This document shows, piece by piece, positions 1 to 12,207 of a DNA stretch of 64,000 nucleotides. The stretch is from Hypericum androsaemum (lineage: Eukaryota; Streptophyta; Magnoliopsida; Malpighiales; Hypericaceae). How positions within the stretch are numbered: the first letter of the stretch is position 1; the number at the start of each line of letters is the position of its first letter. The position numbers and the translations under genes were made by a program. The notes below the pieces were generated by a model, which worked only from the letters and a program-made list of their open reading frames with translations, did not search any database and had not been told where the DNA came from. The stretch spans positions 7,733,001-7,797,000 of the forward strand of contig OZ023192.1 of assembly GCA_963995505.1 (NCBI GenBank), in the 5' to 3' direction.

Positions 1-2209
1 AATAGCAGATCGCGGAAAATAGCGGAACACCAAAAACTCGGTATGAGAAATAGCGGATAGCGCAGTGGGAAAATAGCGGAAACCGCAAACCGGTTGAAAT
101 AATTAATAATATATGCAATAAAGCATGCTGCACACAATGATACTGAGATAATCTTGAATTACGTATACCTTCTTAGCCTCCCATTTTGAAGGAATGAACC
201 GTCGCTTCGGTTCAGGCCCACTTGATAGTGGATGATTAGCATCATCGTATTTGAACCAATCAACATAAGGCTGAAAACATGTCATGATAAAATCAATGAT
301 ACTGAAAAACAACTTTCTAATGAGTGCATACAGTTTGAATAAGAAGGAACAATGTGCAAGTATGATAAGAAACAACTCACTGCATATGGATCAAAGTCCT
401 TATGAGGAGCCTTTCCACGCAGCAACCTCCTAATCATTTTAGCCTCATCTTTCGTCACTTCAACCTCCTCATCATTGTACTCGTCATAAATCTTGCGCCT
501 ATCAGAAGATGTTCTCCACAATTATTGTTTCGCTAAATGAACTACTTTAATTTAGATAACTGAATAAGTCACAATAGCGGCTTTAAGTTACTACTTCTGC
601 TTGTGCTGTTTCATTGCAGCTAACCAACATATATTGAGAAATTATCAACAGAACTAGAACTCACCAATCTTTGGAATCATCAGCACTTGCAACAAATGAA
701 TCAATCTTGTTTTGTCTTTCCTTCTTGGTTATTTTCTTCCCAGTAATGTCATACCCAATGTGACCTTCGTCCTCGTAAAATTTAAAGGGAACATCTCCAA
801 TGGTATTTCGAGGAGCCACCTTTCAGAGAGAGAAACAAGAGAAACATAAGCAGTACATAAACTGAAGAGAGAAACACGACTGCAACAGAATTATTTCACT
901 TCAGGCAATCAACAAATTCACTGGTAATAAATCCATCTCAAAAAATGAGAGAACAAAGAGAAGTAAAAATATAATAAACCTCATCTTCAGAAGAATCACT
1001 CTCTTCAACTGACTCATCTGCTTCAGATCCTTCACTTTGGTTACTGACATAGTTATGAAGTGAACCCATAAATCTCTGCAAAATGTAGAGAGAGAGATTT
1101 CACAAAAAAAAAATTAAGACACAGCCATCACAGAGATCTAGGTATGTAATGACAGAGAACTACTAAAGAATTAAGGTTTATCCCATTACATTGTCATCAA
1201 ATAGAAAGGAGTTCACCAGTCTAATAAAACTCAAACTAACTCGAGTTCTTGATGCAGCTAACTACCAACCAGGAGAAGCCATGAATGAAAAAAAGCACAA
1301 CCTAAGAACATAACGAATATTATGGACAACAAACCACAAAAATTACAATGTACCTCATCACCAGATGACTTTGACTCTTCTAGTGGTTGATCATCCTCGG
1401 AGCCATCCTTCTTATCAGATACCTGGCAACCAAAATAATTAACTGTTCATATTTGATCACATACCAACCAAGCACCAAACTTGAATATGTCTGGCATCAA
1501 ATGAGTTTTGGAGCTGACATATTAAGAGCGAGAGTTGAAGCACCATGTCAATTTTTTCAAAAAAGGAAGGAGATACAAAGAGATGGAGAAGCAATATCGT
1601 CTATCGGGGTCTTCACAAGAACTATGATCCAACAAATTAACTAAACTGTTGTATGATCTTAGGCAGCAGAAGAAAGCAAAAACGGAGAACTAAGAGAAAA
1701 ACTAAAGAAGGAAAAGGGGGATCCTGGGAAAAACCCTAAAGCCTTCACCGGTCACAAATTGCAAATGACTTCATTCATGATACAGTTGTAGCCTCATCTA
1801 TACTTTAGCCCCAGCTCGGGTTACTCAATTATCGACACCAGCATCAGCGCCACTAAAACTTGTCGACAACCCATTGAAACGCGTAATCCACTAAACAACA
1901 TCATCCTTCAAAATAAAGAAAAAAATAAACAACACCAAAAGTTCTGACATAAAATCAGAGAGGGAGCAAATAAGCTGGTACCTTGGGATTAGACCCAGAA
2001 CCCAATTCTCTTTCCAGTCTCTCCGCTGCCTCCTCGCCTTTCTCCTTGAGCTTTCTCCGGTCGGTGACCTTAACATTGGCGAACTGGTCCTCCAGAGTCT
2101 CGTCACCGGTTTTCTTCTTCTTTTTGGGGTCGTTTTTCTTCTTGAAGGCGGTGTCTGCCTTTGAAGAGGGTAGCTTCACAGAAACCTTCTTCTTCTTCCC
2201 GACCTCCAT
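1..2209 (-). CDS. BOP1: Ribosome biogenesis protein BOP1 homolog, 5' part (runs off the left edge)
   Basis: Six exons chain in frame on the minus strand: 2209-1982, 1422-1354, 1075-980, 819-665, 498-381 and 270-169. All have GT-AG borders, and the gene continues past position 1. About 256 residues are visible. They start at an ATG with a lysine-rich N terminus (MEVGKKKKVSVKLPSS), followed by acidic serine stretches (EESDSSEDE). The conserved BOP1NT core follows, including GHIGYDITGKKI, RKIYDEYNDEEVEV, IRRLLRGKAPH and YVDWFKYDDANHPL. In the family this domain precedes a WD40 propeller, which would lie outside the window. BOP1 works in the nucleolus in the PeBoW complex (with PES1 and WDR12) in 60S subunit maturation. 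The first exon is GC-richer than the introns. No lesion is seen. Identification is firm. The exon borders are read by eye. Confidence 0.92.
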
Positions 2210-2915
2210 TTTTTCCCTCGGCGGAAGGAGGATGGAGAGAGGAAAGGGCGGGCGGGCGGGGTTAGGGTTTTGTTTTCAGGGTTTAAGAAGCTTATGGAGG
2301 GGAGACGATTGCTGGCCCGTTTTCTATTCTCTGATCCGTTTGTAACTTTCCACTAGGGGCTTGGCCCAGTTACCGGCCCTTACTCTAATATTTTACTAAT
2401 AACATCTGGACGGATGATGATGTTGTTGGGATTTGGATTCAGGGGGGACTACATAAAAATCATCCCCATAGTATGGACTAAATATGGGCCTTTAGATTTG
2501 ATCAAATTCTTTTTTTACAGATCTGATGGTCAGAATCTGTTGAGGGTATTTTCGAGTTTTTATCCAAACATACTCATTAGGGTTCCACCATTTTCTTATA
2601 TAATCCAAAAAAAAACATCCCCCCCTCGCTTTTTATCCTCCATCCTCCACCCTCCATCCCCTCTTGAATCGTTGATTATTTTGGTTTTTTCTTGAAGTCT
2701 CATTCCCTCTTTTATTTAGTCCTTTTTTTGGGTTTTTTTCACCAGCTTTTTCGTTGATTATTTGATCCGAAAGAAATAACCCATATGCTGTTTCGACTTT
2801 GATTATTGCTGGATTGATCGATTTCATGTGGTTCTGATGATTTTGTATTTAAAGATTGGAATTTTATGTTGGTGTTTGTTTGTTGTTTGAACTTAGTGCT
2901 TAAAATTCTAGCAAA
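2210..2915. other. Intergenic: BOP1 upstream flank, no gene recognised
   Basis: This stretch holds the BOP1 promoter side. It is pyrimidine-rich around 2590-2680 and looks like a transcribed leader, but no conserved coding exon follows. A short segment at about 2425-2470 contains the semi-palindrome GGGGGACT...TCATCCCC. It closely resembles 34845-34890. Confidence 0.5.
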
Positions 2916-3256
2916 AATTCATAGATGAATGATACCAATATTAAAGTAGAATGATACCAATATCCTAGAACGATGATACCAATATTCGAGAAGAATGAAA
3001 CCAATACATTCAAATGGTATACATTTTTACTTATAATGGGATACCAATATTGGAGAAGATGAAAACCAATATCACGGTGGAATGAAACCAATATCATAGT
3101 AGAATGAAACCAATGTCATAGTAGAATGAAACCAATAACATAGAAGATGGAAACCAATATCATAGTAGAATGAAACCAATATCGTAGTAGAATGAAACCA
3201 ATAGCATAGAAGATGGAAACCAATATCCGAGAAAATGGAAACCAATATTCCCATAC
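2916..3256. repeat. Degenerate ~22-bp minisatellite
   Basis: About 14 imperfect tandem copies are present, with a consensus near AATGAAACCAATATCATAG plus TAG. Copies drift between ATGATACC and ATGAAACC. The array ends about 10 bp before the gypsy LTR, so the retrotransposon landed at its edge. No coding potential is evident. Minus-strand open frames here only reflect the repeat period. Confidence 0.85.
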
Positions 3257-3265
3257 TTGTATTTC

Positions 3266-4399
3266 TGTGAGGACCAGGAAACCATAATGAATAATTAAAA
3301 ATTAGGGGGGAGCAAATTATAATTTGTCCAGAGACTAAACTGAACTTTTGCCAAACCTTACCTTATAAAAGAAGGCTGGACGAAACCCTAAAGCTCACCC
3401 TTCTGAAATTCCGTTTTTTTTTCTTCTCTTTCAAGGTAGAGGAGATCTTCCGGGTGAGTCTAGGGACGAAGGAGAACACGACGAGTCCAGATCAATCACG
3501 CTAGGGTAAGCTGTCTTGCCCATTGTCTTGTCCTCTCTGTTGTGAATCGTTGAAGTTTGGAGACTAATCGTAGTGCGTGATTGATCACAAATCTGTAGGG
3601 ACTTGAGGAGGACGCCGGAAATTAGGAGAGACGCTGATTGACGAGGTTAGGTTAGAAGGAAACGAGGTAAGTCGAACCTCTTTTCCATCTGCAAAGTATG
3701 AACGTATTTGGGACGTAATTTGTCCGTATTTGACTGTTAGGGGTGTATTCTGTCCGTATCTGACTATTGTGAGTATGTGCCGTATTTGTTCGCACTCTGC
3801 CTGTGGTCTGAATTCGTTTTAAGTCTGCCTGTGATCTGAATCTGTCTGTGATCTGAACCTGTCTGTGATCTGAATCTGTCTGTTCTGGTCGGGATTATCC
3901 CAGTGCTTCTGTGCCCGTAGAGTACTCTGGATTTTCGTACTCTATGTGAGCATCGGTGATATCTGTGCCCTGTGGTGAGACTGTCCTTTTCGTTTCTGTG
4001 CTTCTAGCGTTAAGGATTTGTCTTCTGTGCCCCACAGGTTCTCGATAGTCGTACTCCGGAGTCCGTCGTTGTGTTAGAGTCGTTGATTCTGTTTCGGTTT
4101 GATGCAATCTGTGTATGCATGTGTATGTATGTTAATTGTGAGTTCGGCTTACTGAGTTACGTAAACTCAGCAAAATACGTATTTTATTTCAGATGCGACG
4201 GGGATGGATCGAGTGTGAGAGCTAGAGGCGAGGACATGCATTCATTCATTCGACTTTTCATTTTAAGACTTTTTGCTGTATTTATTTCTTTATGGATTTT
4301 ATGACTTGAGGATGGATTTTATGAGTTGAGAAATAAAGATGCCTTGCGGGGATATTTACCCCGCGGCGGTTGACATGCCTTGTTTATCGGGGCGTGACA
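3266..4399 (+). repeat. 5' LTR of the Tekay-type element
   Basis: Begins TGTGAGGACCAGG and ends GGGGCGTGACA, i.e. TG...CA. The same 1134 bp recurs at 10073-11206 with about 22 substitutions and no length change. A TATA box lies at 3364-3370. Short CTGTCTGTGATCTGAAT-like repeats occur near 3790-3880. Confidence 0.96.
3364..3370 (+). promoter_or_regulatory. TATA box in the 5' LTR
   Basis: TATAAAA within CCTTATAAAAGAAGG. The 3' LTR has the same motif at 10171-10177. The position about 100 bp into the LTR fits the U3/R boundary of such elements. Activity is inferred, not shown. Confidence 0.6.
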
Positions 4400-4406
4400 A
4401 CTTTAT

Positions 4407-4418
4407 TGGTATCAGAGC
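4407..4418 (+). other. Primer binding site (initiator tRNA-Met)
   Basis: TGGTATCAGAGC, complementary to the 3' end of plant initiator tRNA-Met, sits 7 bp after the 5' LTR. This is the standard primer site of the family. Confidence 0.9.
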
Positions 4419-5148
4419 CTTTTTCTAAATAACCAAATGAAAAAAAAAACTGCATGCATACATACCTGGCATTACATCGAGAGAGAAATGGGTCGAATAG
4501 ATGGAGGGGTGCATGCTACTGTTCCGTGCTACTGTTTTGAAAAAAAAAACGGAAACAGCTAGTGGTAAAGAGGGGGGGGGGGGGGGTGTGCAAATCATTT
4601 TGAAACCATGGTTTGGTGTCAAAAATTTTGTGATTTTCGTGGCCAAAACAACCTAAAATTTTGAAAGGCCATAACTTTTGACTCGCTTAACTGATTTGCT
4701 ATTATAACCACTTTTCGGAAAGGGAATTTCAAGATCTACAAACTCTCTTGATTTGCCAAAGCGATCGATTTTCGGGGGCTAAATCGCAGCCGTTTGAAAG
4801 TTATAGCCATTTGAAGTTTTGGCAAAAATTTTAAGTGGTTTTCGTCAAAAATTCTGGTTTCCTCTGCATGTTTTCGCGTTCCTAGGCAAGTAATGAGTTG
4901 TGAGGAATCTCAGGGGAGTCATTCACAGTGAATTAAGGGTACGGGTTGTGGGTTGTGGGTTGTGATTATGTGAGCTTAAGATTCTGTGATTCTAACATTT
5001 GTGATGTAGTGATTTTGTGAAGTTGGGAGTGAGAATCTATGAATGAGATCTTGATGGTTATGATTTGGCGATGTCTTGTTTTCCTGTGTGTGGAGTATGT
5101 ACTAATTGTTGACATTAACAAACATAATTAGTAGATTACTTAAGAGCC
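4419..5148 (+). other. Retrotransposon leader, non-coding
   Basis: This is untranslated leader between the PBS and the gag ATG. It contains a G homopolymer at 4572-4586 and no conserved open frame. Confidence 0.7.
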
Positions 5149-6520
5149 ATGGCACCACAAACTCGGAGGATGACTAGAGGACAAAGTTCAGGGACTAGCT
5201 CAGGAGAGGTACCCGCGTTACTACCACTCACCGGACCGGCACCTGCTCAGAACGCCGTACAAGGGAGTGGAACCCTACCGCCATCACCACCACCCACTGC
5301 TATAGGGGGTAATGTGCCACCGCCTGAGGATAATGATCCACCACACGCGGAGGAGGAACCGTCAGAAGAGGAAGAAGAGGAAGAGGTTCCCCCACTAGTA
5401 CCCCCTGTGGTACCAGCCACCGGAATCACTCTTGATGCTGGACTAGTGACTAACTTATTGACTCATCTACTGGCTTAGCAGCAACATCCTGCACCGGTTA
5501 TGACAGCACCGGTGGCAATAGCTCAACCAGAGGATAGTTATCGAAGGTTTCAGAGAGCTAAGCCCCCTGCCTTTGAAGGTACTCAGGATCCCATCCAGGT
5601 GGAGGATTGGATAATGGAGATACAGAAGGCATTTCAGATTGCTCGTACTGAAACATGGGATAAGGCATCGTATGCCTCCTACATGCTGACTGGAGATGCA
5701 CGGAGATGGTGGGAGACGCATCAGCGGACCCGCCAGCCCGGAGCAGCAGAGATTGACTGGGAGACATTTCTGAGAGACTTCCGTGCTAGGTACGAACCCG
5801 CCTCACTGAGGAGGGAGAAGGCTAGACAGTTTGACCAGCTGGTCCAATGAGGCAAAACTGTTATGCAGTATGAACAAGAGTTCACTAGGTACGTTACTAC
5901 CGGGTATATCTGTTAAGTATACACATTACTACAGTGTTGAATTTGAAATAAATTGTTGCATATCCAAGCTCTCTGTGTTCAAGTCAGCTGCAGCCTTGGA
6001 TGAGGATACCAGAGCTCGAAAATTTTAGGAGGGGTTAGCTAAGGAGATTTGGGACCACATTGTTCCACTGTTCCTCCCAACGTACTCTGAAGTACTGACA
6101 CGAGCGTTAGCAGTAGAACAGAACCTGCGACGCGATGAGGCTGATAAGGAGACTGGAAAGAGGAAGGTGGGACAATATACTGGAGGGCAAAGCTCAGCTG
6201 CTGAGGTTACAAAGAAGCCTTATAACCCTCCGCGAGGAGGTAATGCTGCCACTAACTCGCCCAACAGTACGGATCAGTGTCGAAGATGTAGATGCTGGGG
6301 ACATCGTGAGGAGCAATGCCGGTGGGCAAACGGGGCGTGCTTCCATTGTGGAAAGGTAGGACATGTGGTGGCAAGGTGCCCAGATGTGACATGAACCCGG
6401 TACGGACAGTCACAGCTAATCCAACTCGAGCAGGGGTAGCTCAAACTGCAACAACACCGGCACGAGTTTATGCATTGAACCAAGAGGATGCTCAGCAACG
6501 GGAAGGGGACGTCGTGACAG
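5149..6520 (+). pseudogene. gag of the Tekay-type element (broken)
   Basis: Starts at ATG 5149 (MAPQTRRMTRGQSSG), a proline- and glutamate-rich N terminus. The capsid (Retrotrans_gag) region follows (PPAFEGTQDPIQVEDWI, SYMLTGDARRWWE), then EGLAKEIWDHIVP and two zinc knuckles (CRRCRCWGHREEQC and CFHCGKVGHVVARC, about 6280-6380). In-frame stops interrupt it at 5476 (TAG), 5848 (TGA) and 6027 (TAG). An unrelated AT-rich stretch of roughly 70-90 bp sits at about 5890-5980, between EQEFTR and AAALDED. Gag would package element RNA in cytoplasmic particles. This copy cannot make an intact product. Confidence 0.88.
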
Positions 6521-6638
6521 GTACGATCCTATTTAACAGCCGGAGGAAACTATCAATCTTTGTGTTTGATTGTTTGCTAAATGTGGATTGGTTGGTTGTT
6601 TGTACTGTTAAGTATTTAGAGATTGGATATTGTGTCAG
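6521..6638 (+). other. Intron-like insertion between gag and protease
   Basis: This 118-bp, T-rich segment runs GTACGATC...TGTGTCAG. The flanks rejoin in frame when it is removed: ACAG before and GTAAGC after give T-G-K-L, leading into [15 protein letters not shown]. The usual Tekay gag-protease linker reads VVTGT followed directly by the strand before the DSG site. It therefore looks like an insertion or intron and not coding sequence. Splicing is inferred. Confidence 0.5.
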
Positions 6639-9600
6639 GTAAGCTGCTAGTAGTCGGTCATTCGGCGAAGGCTTTATTTGATTCTGGTGCCACACATTCA
6701 TTTTTATCTGAGAGTTTTGTGAAGAGATATAAACTCGCCAAGCAAGAGAGTGAAGATCCATTGGCAGTCAGCACTCCTTTGGGGAAGACCATTGCAGTCA
6801 CCCAATTATGCAAGGATTGTGAGATCACCATATGTGGGCACAAACAAAAAGGGGACTTCGGAGTCATGGGAATGATGGGATTCGATGTGATTCTAGGAAT
6901 GGATTGGCTGACTAAACACCATGCAGTGATCGATTGCAGGGGGAAGGTAGTAACCTTCCAGATTCCAGGGGAACCGGCAATTCGATACGAAAGCGAGTTG
7001 GGGCAGGGAGATTATCGGATAGTCTCGATGCTGGAGGCAAGAAAATTAGTACGGAGCGGTGCAATAGTATTTTTAGCCACTGTTCAGGACACAAGGCATG
7101 AGAAGGCACTGGAGGATATACCAATTGTACAACAATTCCCAGACATCTTTCCAGAGGAAGTACAGGAGCTGCCACCAGATCGAGAAGTCGAATTTCAGAT
7201 AGAACTGATACCCGGAGCCGGTCCAGTATCAAAGGCACCGTACTGCATGGCTCTGGCAGAACTGAAGGAGTTGAAGGTACAGCTGGAAGAGCTGTTAGAC
7301 AAAGGATTTATCCATCCCAGTGTATCTCCATGGGGGGCCCCAGTGTTGTTTGTAAAGAAAAAGGATGGATCCATGCGGATGTGTGTCGATTACCGCGAGC
7401 TGAACAAACTCACCATCAAGAATCGGTACCCGTTGCCACGAATAGAAGACTTATTCGACCAGCTAAGAGGGGCGCAGGTATTCTCCAAGATTGATTTGCG
7501 GTCAGGTTATCACCAATTGAGGATTAAGGAGGAGGATGTACACCTTACTGCGTTTCGCACTCGGTACGAACACTATGAATTCGTGGTCATGCCTTTCGGA
7601 CTAACTAACGCTCCCGCCAAGTTTATGGACCTTATGAATAGGACGTTCCGACCATACCTTGATAAGTTTATTGTGGTGTTCATCGATGATATCCTGGTAT
7701 ACTCCGCTAGTAAAGAAAGCCACGAAGAACATCTGAGGGCCGTATTGCAGACGCTCAGAGCAGAACGATTATATGCCAAATTTAAAAAGTGCGAGTTCTG
7801 GCTTGAAAAGGTGGCATTGCTGGGTCATGTGATATCCAAGGAGGGAGTTTCGGTAGACCGTGGCAAGATTGAAGCAGTGGTGAACTGGGAGCAACCTGTC
7901 AATGTGTCCGAAGTGCAAAGCTTCCTCGGATTGGCGGGATACTATCAAAAGTTTGTTGAGGGATTCTCGAAGATAGCAATGCCCTTGACCCAATTGACCC
8001 AAAAGGGGGTGAGGTTTGTGTGGGATAAGGAGTGTGAAGGAAGCTTCCAAGAGCTAAAGAAAAGACTAGTATCTGCCCTAATTTTGGCATTACCAACTGA
8101 AGGGGTCAACTTTGTGGTTTACAGCGATGCCTCAAAGAGAGGCCTTGGTTGTGTGCTTATGCAGGGTGATAAGGTCATCGCATATACCTCCAGGCAGCTT
8201 AAATCCTATCAGAGGAACTATCCCACTCACGACCTAGAACTGGCTGCAGTGATCCACGCTTTAAAGGTTTTGCGACATTATCTGTACGGGGTACGGTGTG
8301 AAATGTATACTGATCACAAGAGCCTCAAGTACATATTCACTCAGAAGGAGCTAAATATGAGGTAAAGACGATGGTTGGAACTCATCAAAGATTATGATAT
8401 TGGAATCCACTACCATCCGGGAAAGGCAAATGTGGTAGCAGACGCTTTGAGTAGAAAAGACTCTTACATGACAGCTTACGAAGCCACAGAACAGGAAGAG
8501 TTAGTGGAAGAGCTAAGAAGATTAGGGATAGAAGACAGTGGGCCAGCAATAGGGATATTAGCAAGTCTTGTGGTAGAGCCCTCTCTACGAACATTACTCG
8601 GGGAAGGACAGCTAAGAGATGCCACCCTGAGAACCACCCGTCACCAGGTTGAACAAGGAGAGGTGACTGAGGACTTCCATATTAAAGCGGATACATATTT
8701 GTACTTTCGAAATAGGCTTTGCGTGCCGGCCGCGAAAGAATTAAAGAACTTGGTGCTGGGGGAGGCCCATAATGCTCGTTACACTTGCCACCCGGGAGGA
8801 ACCAAAATGTACCAAGATCTCAAGCAAGAATTCTGGTGGTCAGGAATGAAGAAGGAAATAGCAGACTACGTAGCTAGTTGCATGGTGTGCCAACTGGTCA
8901 AAGCAGAACATCAACGACCGGCCGGGCCTCTACAACCACTAGATATTCCAGAGTGGAAATGGGAGAAAATCACAATGGACTTTGTGACTGGACTGCCGAG
9001 AAGCTTACATAGAAAAGATGATGTATGGGTAGTAGTGGACCGATTGACCAAGGGAGCCCACTTCCTGGCTTACAAAATGGGTATGTCCATGGAGCAGATG
9101 GCAGAACTCTATATAAGGGAAGTGGTGCGCTTACATGGGGTTCCGGTTAGTATCACCTCTGATAGGGACACAAGGTTCATGTCTAAGTTCTGGAAGAGTC
9201 TGCAGGGATCAATGGGGACCAAGTTACAATTCAGTACCGCCTTTCACCCACAGTCAGACGGGCAGTCTGAGCGAACTATACAGACACTTGAAGATATGTT
9301 ACGGGCATGTGTACTAGACTTTGGGGCAAACTGGGAGAGTCATCTTCCCTTGGTAGAATTTGCATATAATAACAGTTTCCAGGCAAGTATAGGGATGGCC
9401 CCTTACGAAGCATTATACGGAAGAAAATGCCGATCACCGATTAGCTGGAACGAAGTGGGCGAGAAAAGAATACTAGGACCAGAAATGTTTGAAGAATTGA
9501 CCAACAAGGTACTAGTCATATGTGGGAGAATTCAGGCAGCGCAAGATCGACAGAAGAAGTTCGCAGATCGTCGCAGAAGAGAATTAGAATTTAAGGTGGG

Positions 9601-10033
9601 GGATCACGTATTCCTGAAAGTATCACCTACCAAGGTAGTCAGGAGATTTGGGGTGAGAGGAAAACTCAGTCCACGATATATTGGACCTTTTGACATAATA
9701 GAACGTATCGGAAAACTTGCATACCATTTAGCTTTACCTCCCAGCTTGGCTGGGATCCATAATGTATTCCACGTGTCCATGCTGCGCAAATACATTTCAA
9801 GGGAGGGACAAGTGGTTCATGAAATTCCGACGGTGCTATGGCCTGACGTAAGTTACGAGGAAATTCCGCTGAGAATTGTGGACGTGAAAACTCAACAGTT
9901 GCGAAAGAGGACCATCCAATATGTTAAGGTACAATGGAGCAACCATACAGAAAGAGAAGCAACCTGGGAGTTAGAGACAGAAATAAAGAACCAGTATCCT
10001 TTCCTGTTCGAACAACCAAGTAAGTTCCTTTAA
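6639..10033 (+). pseudogene. pol polyprotein (PR-RT-RNaseH-INT) with one in-frame stop
   Basis: A single frame runs from the linker to TAA at 10031-10033 and is interrupted only by TAA at 8363-8365. Aspartic protease: [11 protein letters not shown]. Reverse transcriptase: [20 protein letters not shown] and the catalytic FIDDILVYS. RNase [27 protein letters not shown], then HYHPGKANVVADALSR after the stop. Integrase: HHCC finger (H...H, CMVC), DDE signatures TMDFVTGLP, TSDRDTRF and SDGQSERTIQTLEDM. The C-terminal region ends EREATWELETE, close to the chromodomain-like tail of Tekay/Del. The premature stop replaces a residue usually Gln (LNMR*RRWLELI), consistent with CAA to TAA. All catalytic motifs are otherwise present. 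Confidence 0.95.
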
Positions 10034-10059
10034 TTAAGTTTGTGGACAAACTTCAATTT

Positions 10060-10072
10060 TAGGAGGGAAGGA
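10060..10072 (+). other. Polypurine tract
   Basis: The purine run AGGAGGGAAGGA lies directly before the 3' LTR. It is the expected plus-strand primer. Confidence 0.85.
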
Positions 10073-11206
10073 TGTGAGGACCAGGAAACCATAATGAATA
10101 ATTAAAAATTAGGGGGGAGCAAATTATAATTTGTCCAGGGACTAAACTAAACTTTTGCCAAACCTTACCCTATAAAAGAAGGCTGGACGAAACTCTAAAG
10201 CTCACCCTTCTGAAATTTCGTTTTTTTTTCTTCTCTTTCAAGGTAGAGGAGATCTTCCGGGTCTGTCCAGGGACGAAGCAGAACATGACGAGTCCAGATC
10301 AATCACGCTAGGGTAAGCTGTCTTGCCCGTTGTCTTGTCCTCTCTGTTGTGAATCGTTGAAGTTTGGAGACTAATCGTAGTGCGTGATTGATCACAAATC
10401 TGTAGGGACTTGAGGAGGACGCCGGAAATTAGGAGAGACGCTGATTGACGAGGTTAGGTTAGAAGGAAATGAGGTAAGTCGAACCTCTTTTCCATCTGCA
10501 AAGTATGAACGTATTTGGGACGTAATTTGTCCGTATTTGACTGTTTGGGGTGTATTCTGTCCGTATCTGACTATTGTGAGTATGTGCCATATTTGTTCGC
10601 ACTCTGCCTGTGGTCTGAATTCGTTTTAAGTCTGCCTGTGATCTGAATCTGTCTGTGATCTGAATCTGTCTGTGATCTGAATCTGTCTGTTCTGGTCGGG
10701 ATTATCCCAGTGCTTCTGTGCCCGTAGAGTACTCTGGATTTTCGTACTCTATGTGAGCATCGGTGATATCTGTGCCCTGTGGTGAGACTGTCCTTTTCGT
10801 TTCTGTGCTTCTAGCGTTAAGGATTTGTCTTCTGTGCCCCACAGGTTCCCGATAGTCGTACTCCGGAGTCCGTCGTTGTGTTAGAGTCGTTGATTCTGTT
10901 TCGGTTTGGTGCAATCTGTGTATGCATGTGTATGTATGTTAATTGTGAGTTCGGCTTACTGAGTTGCGTAAACTCAGCAAAATACGTATTTTGTTTCAGA
11001 TGCGACGGGGATGGATCGAGTGTGAGAGCTAGAGGCGAGGACATGCATTCATTCATTCGACTTTTCATTTTAAGACTTTTCGCTGTATTTATTTCTTTAT
11101 GGATTTTATGACTTGAGGATAGATTTTATGAGTTGAGAAATAAAGATGCCTTGCGGGGATATTTACCCCGCGGCGGTTGACATGCCTTGTTTATCGGGGC
11201 GTGATA
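10073..11206 (+). repeat. 3' LTR of the Tekay-type element
   Basis: Same length as the 5' LTR. It ends GTGATA where the 5' LTR ends GTGACA, and the target duplication ATTTC follows at 11207-11211. Confidence 0.96.
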
Positions 11207-11211
11207 ATTTC

Positions 11212-11868
11212 CATAAATTATATTATTTTGCTGATATTTTTTTTAATTCATTTTAATTATTGTATTTCCAATATTGCCCATATCCCTTTCAGTGGGGATT
11301 ACCCATGTCCCCATTGAATTTGAACCCATGTTGTTGTTGTAGGTTTTGTGATATGGACGGAATCAAATTTAGCGATATCAACATCAAGGTGGATCTCTAA
11401 TTTGTTGAGGTGTTCTTTTTTTTTCTGCAGATTTTTTCTACTGAATTTTATCGTTAGAGGGTTTTAATGTGGCCAACGATCACAACCTCAAAAGAGGAAA
11501 TTCTGCGCCAACTAGTAGTCATCACAATGAAGAACTAGAGAGAACTTTATTTAGAATATAATTGTTTTCTTATATTTATATATATGGACTTGCATCTCTA
11601 TTTTCGAAAAAAAATTATGTTATCTGGACTTATAAACTTAAAGAATGGATTTTTTTTGTAAATTATTGGTTAGGCAAAGACGAGTAAATAATTGGATTTT
11701 GTTTTCTTTCATTTTGTTAAATGAAAAGAGAATTTATTTTTTTTGGCCAACTCTTCTTAGTTCTATGATATTTGGTGAAATTTATACATCATTCAAAAGG
11801 TAAGAGTATAATAGAGATCCTAAGACTCAAACTATACCTCACAACTTATCTCTATATAGACTCATACT
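11212..11868. other. Intergenic AT-rich DNA, nothing recognised
   Basis: This continues the host sequence interrupted by the gypsy element. No exon-like coding, RNA gene or clear repeat was seen. Confidence 0.4.
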
Positions 11869-12207
11869 ATTTTTTTCCCCGAAAAATTTAGACGGGTTGA
11901 CCTAAATTTCAAGCTTTAAACGGTATTGGGCTTTGCTCCCCTCCCAAGTATACTTTTTTCCATTTCGCAAAGGTGAGAATTGACCAACCAACCCTTGGGA
12001 AACGAGGTAGAGAACCGTCATCATCCTACTTGCCATCTATTTTTTTCCCGGAAAAATTTAGACGGGTTGGCCTAAACTTCAAGCTTTAAACGGTATTAGG
12101 CTTTGCTCCCTTCCCAAGCATAGTTTTTTTATTTTCGCAAAGGTAGGAATTGACCAACCAACCTTTGGAAAACGAGGTAGAGAACCGTTGTCATGCTACT
12201 TGCCATG
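11869..12207. repeat. 170-bp tandem duplication, two copies
   Basis: Copy 1 spans 11869-12038 and copy 2 spans 12039-12207, each starting with a T run then CCCGGAAAAATTTAGACGGG and ending ACTTGCCAT. Copies differ at scattered positions. Part of the unit (AATTGACCAACCAACC...GAACCGT) resembles 63050-63105, so it belongs to a dispersed repeat family. Confidence 0.85.

Larger units (their letters stand above)
3266..11206 (+). mobile_element. Ty3/gypsy LTR retrotransposon, chromovirus Tekay/Del type, full length
   Basis: The element is bounded by two 1134-bp LTRs in direct orientation. It is flanked by an exact 5-bp target duplication ATTTC (3261-3265 and 11207-11211). The order is 5' LTR, PBS to initiator-Met tRNA, leader, gag with zinc knuckles, protease, reverse transcriptase, RNase H, integrase, C-terminal chromodomain-like region, polypurine tract, 3' LTR. 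The integrase tail (EREATWELE) is typical of the Tekay/Del chromovirus clade. The two LTRs differ at about 22 positions by eye (roughly 98% identity), so insertion was recent. The coding region carries stops in gag and one in pol, so this copy is non-autonomous. It inserted between BOP1 and HISN1. Confidence 0.96.

Noticed and set aside
2916..3256. Possible CRISPR-like or other spaced repeat array
   Set aside because: Units are contiguous and degenerate, with no spacers, in a plant nuclear context. It is a simple minisatellite.
3895..4304. Open frames inside the gypsy LTRs, repeated at 10702-11111
   Set aside because: Identical frames occur in both LTRs on both strands. They are non-coding LTR sequence.
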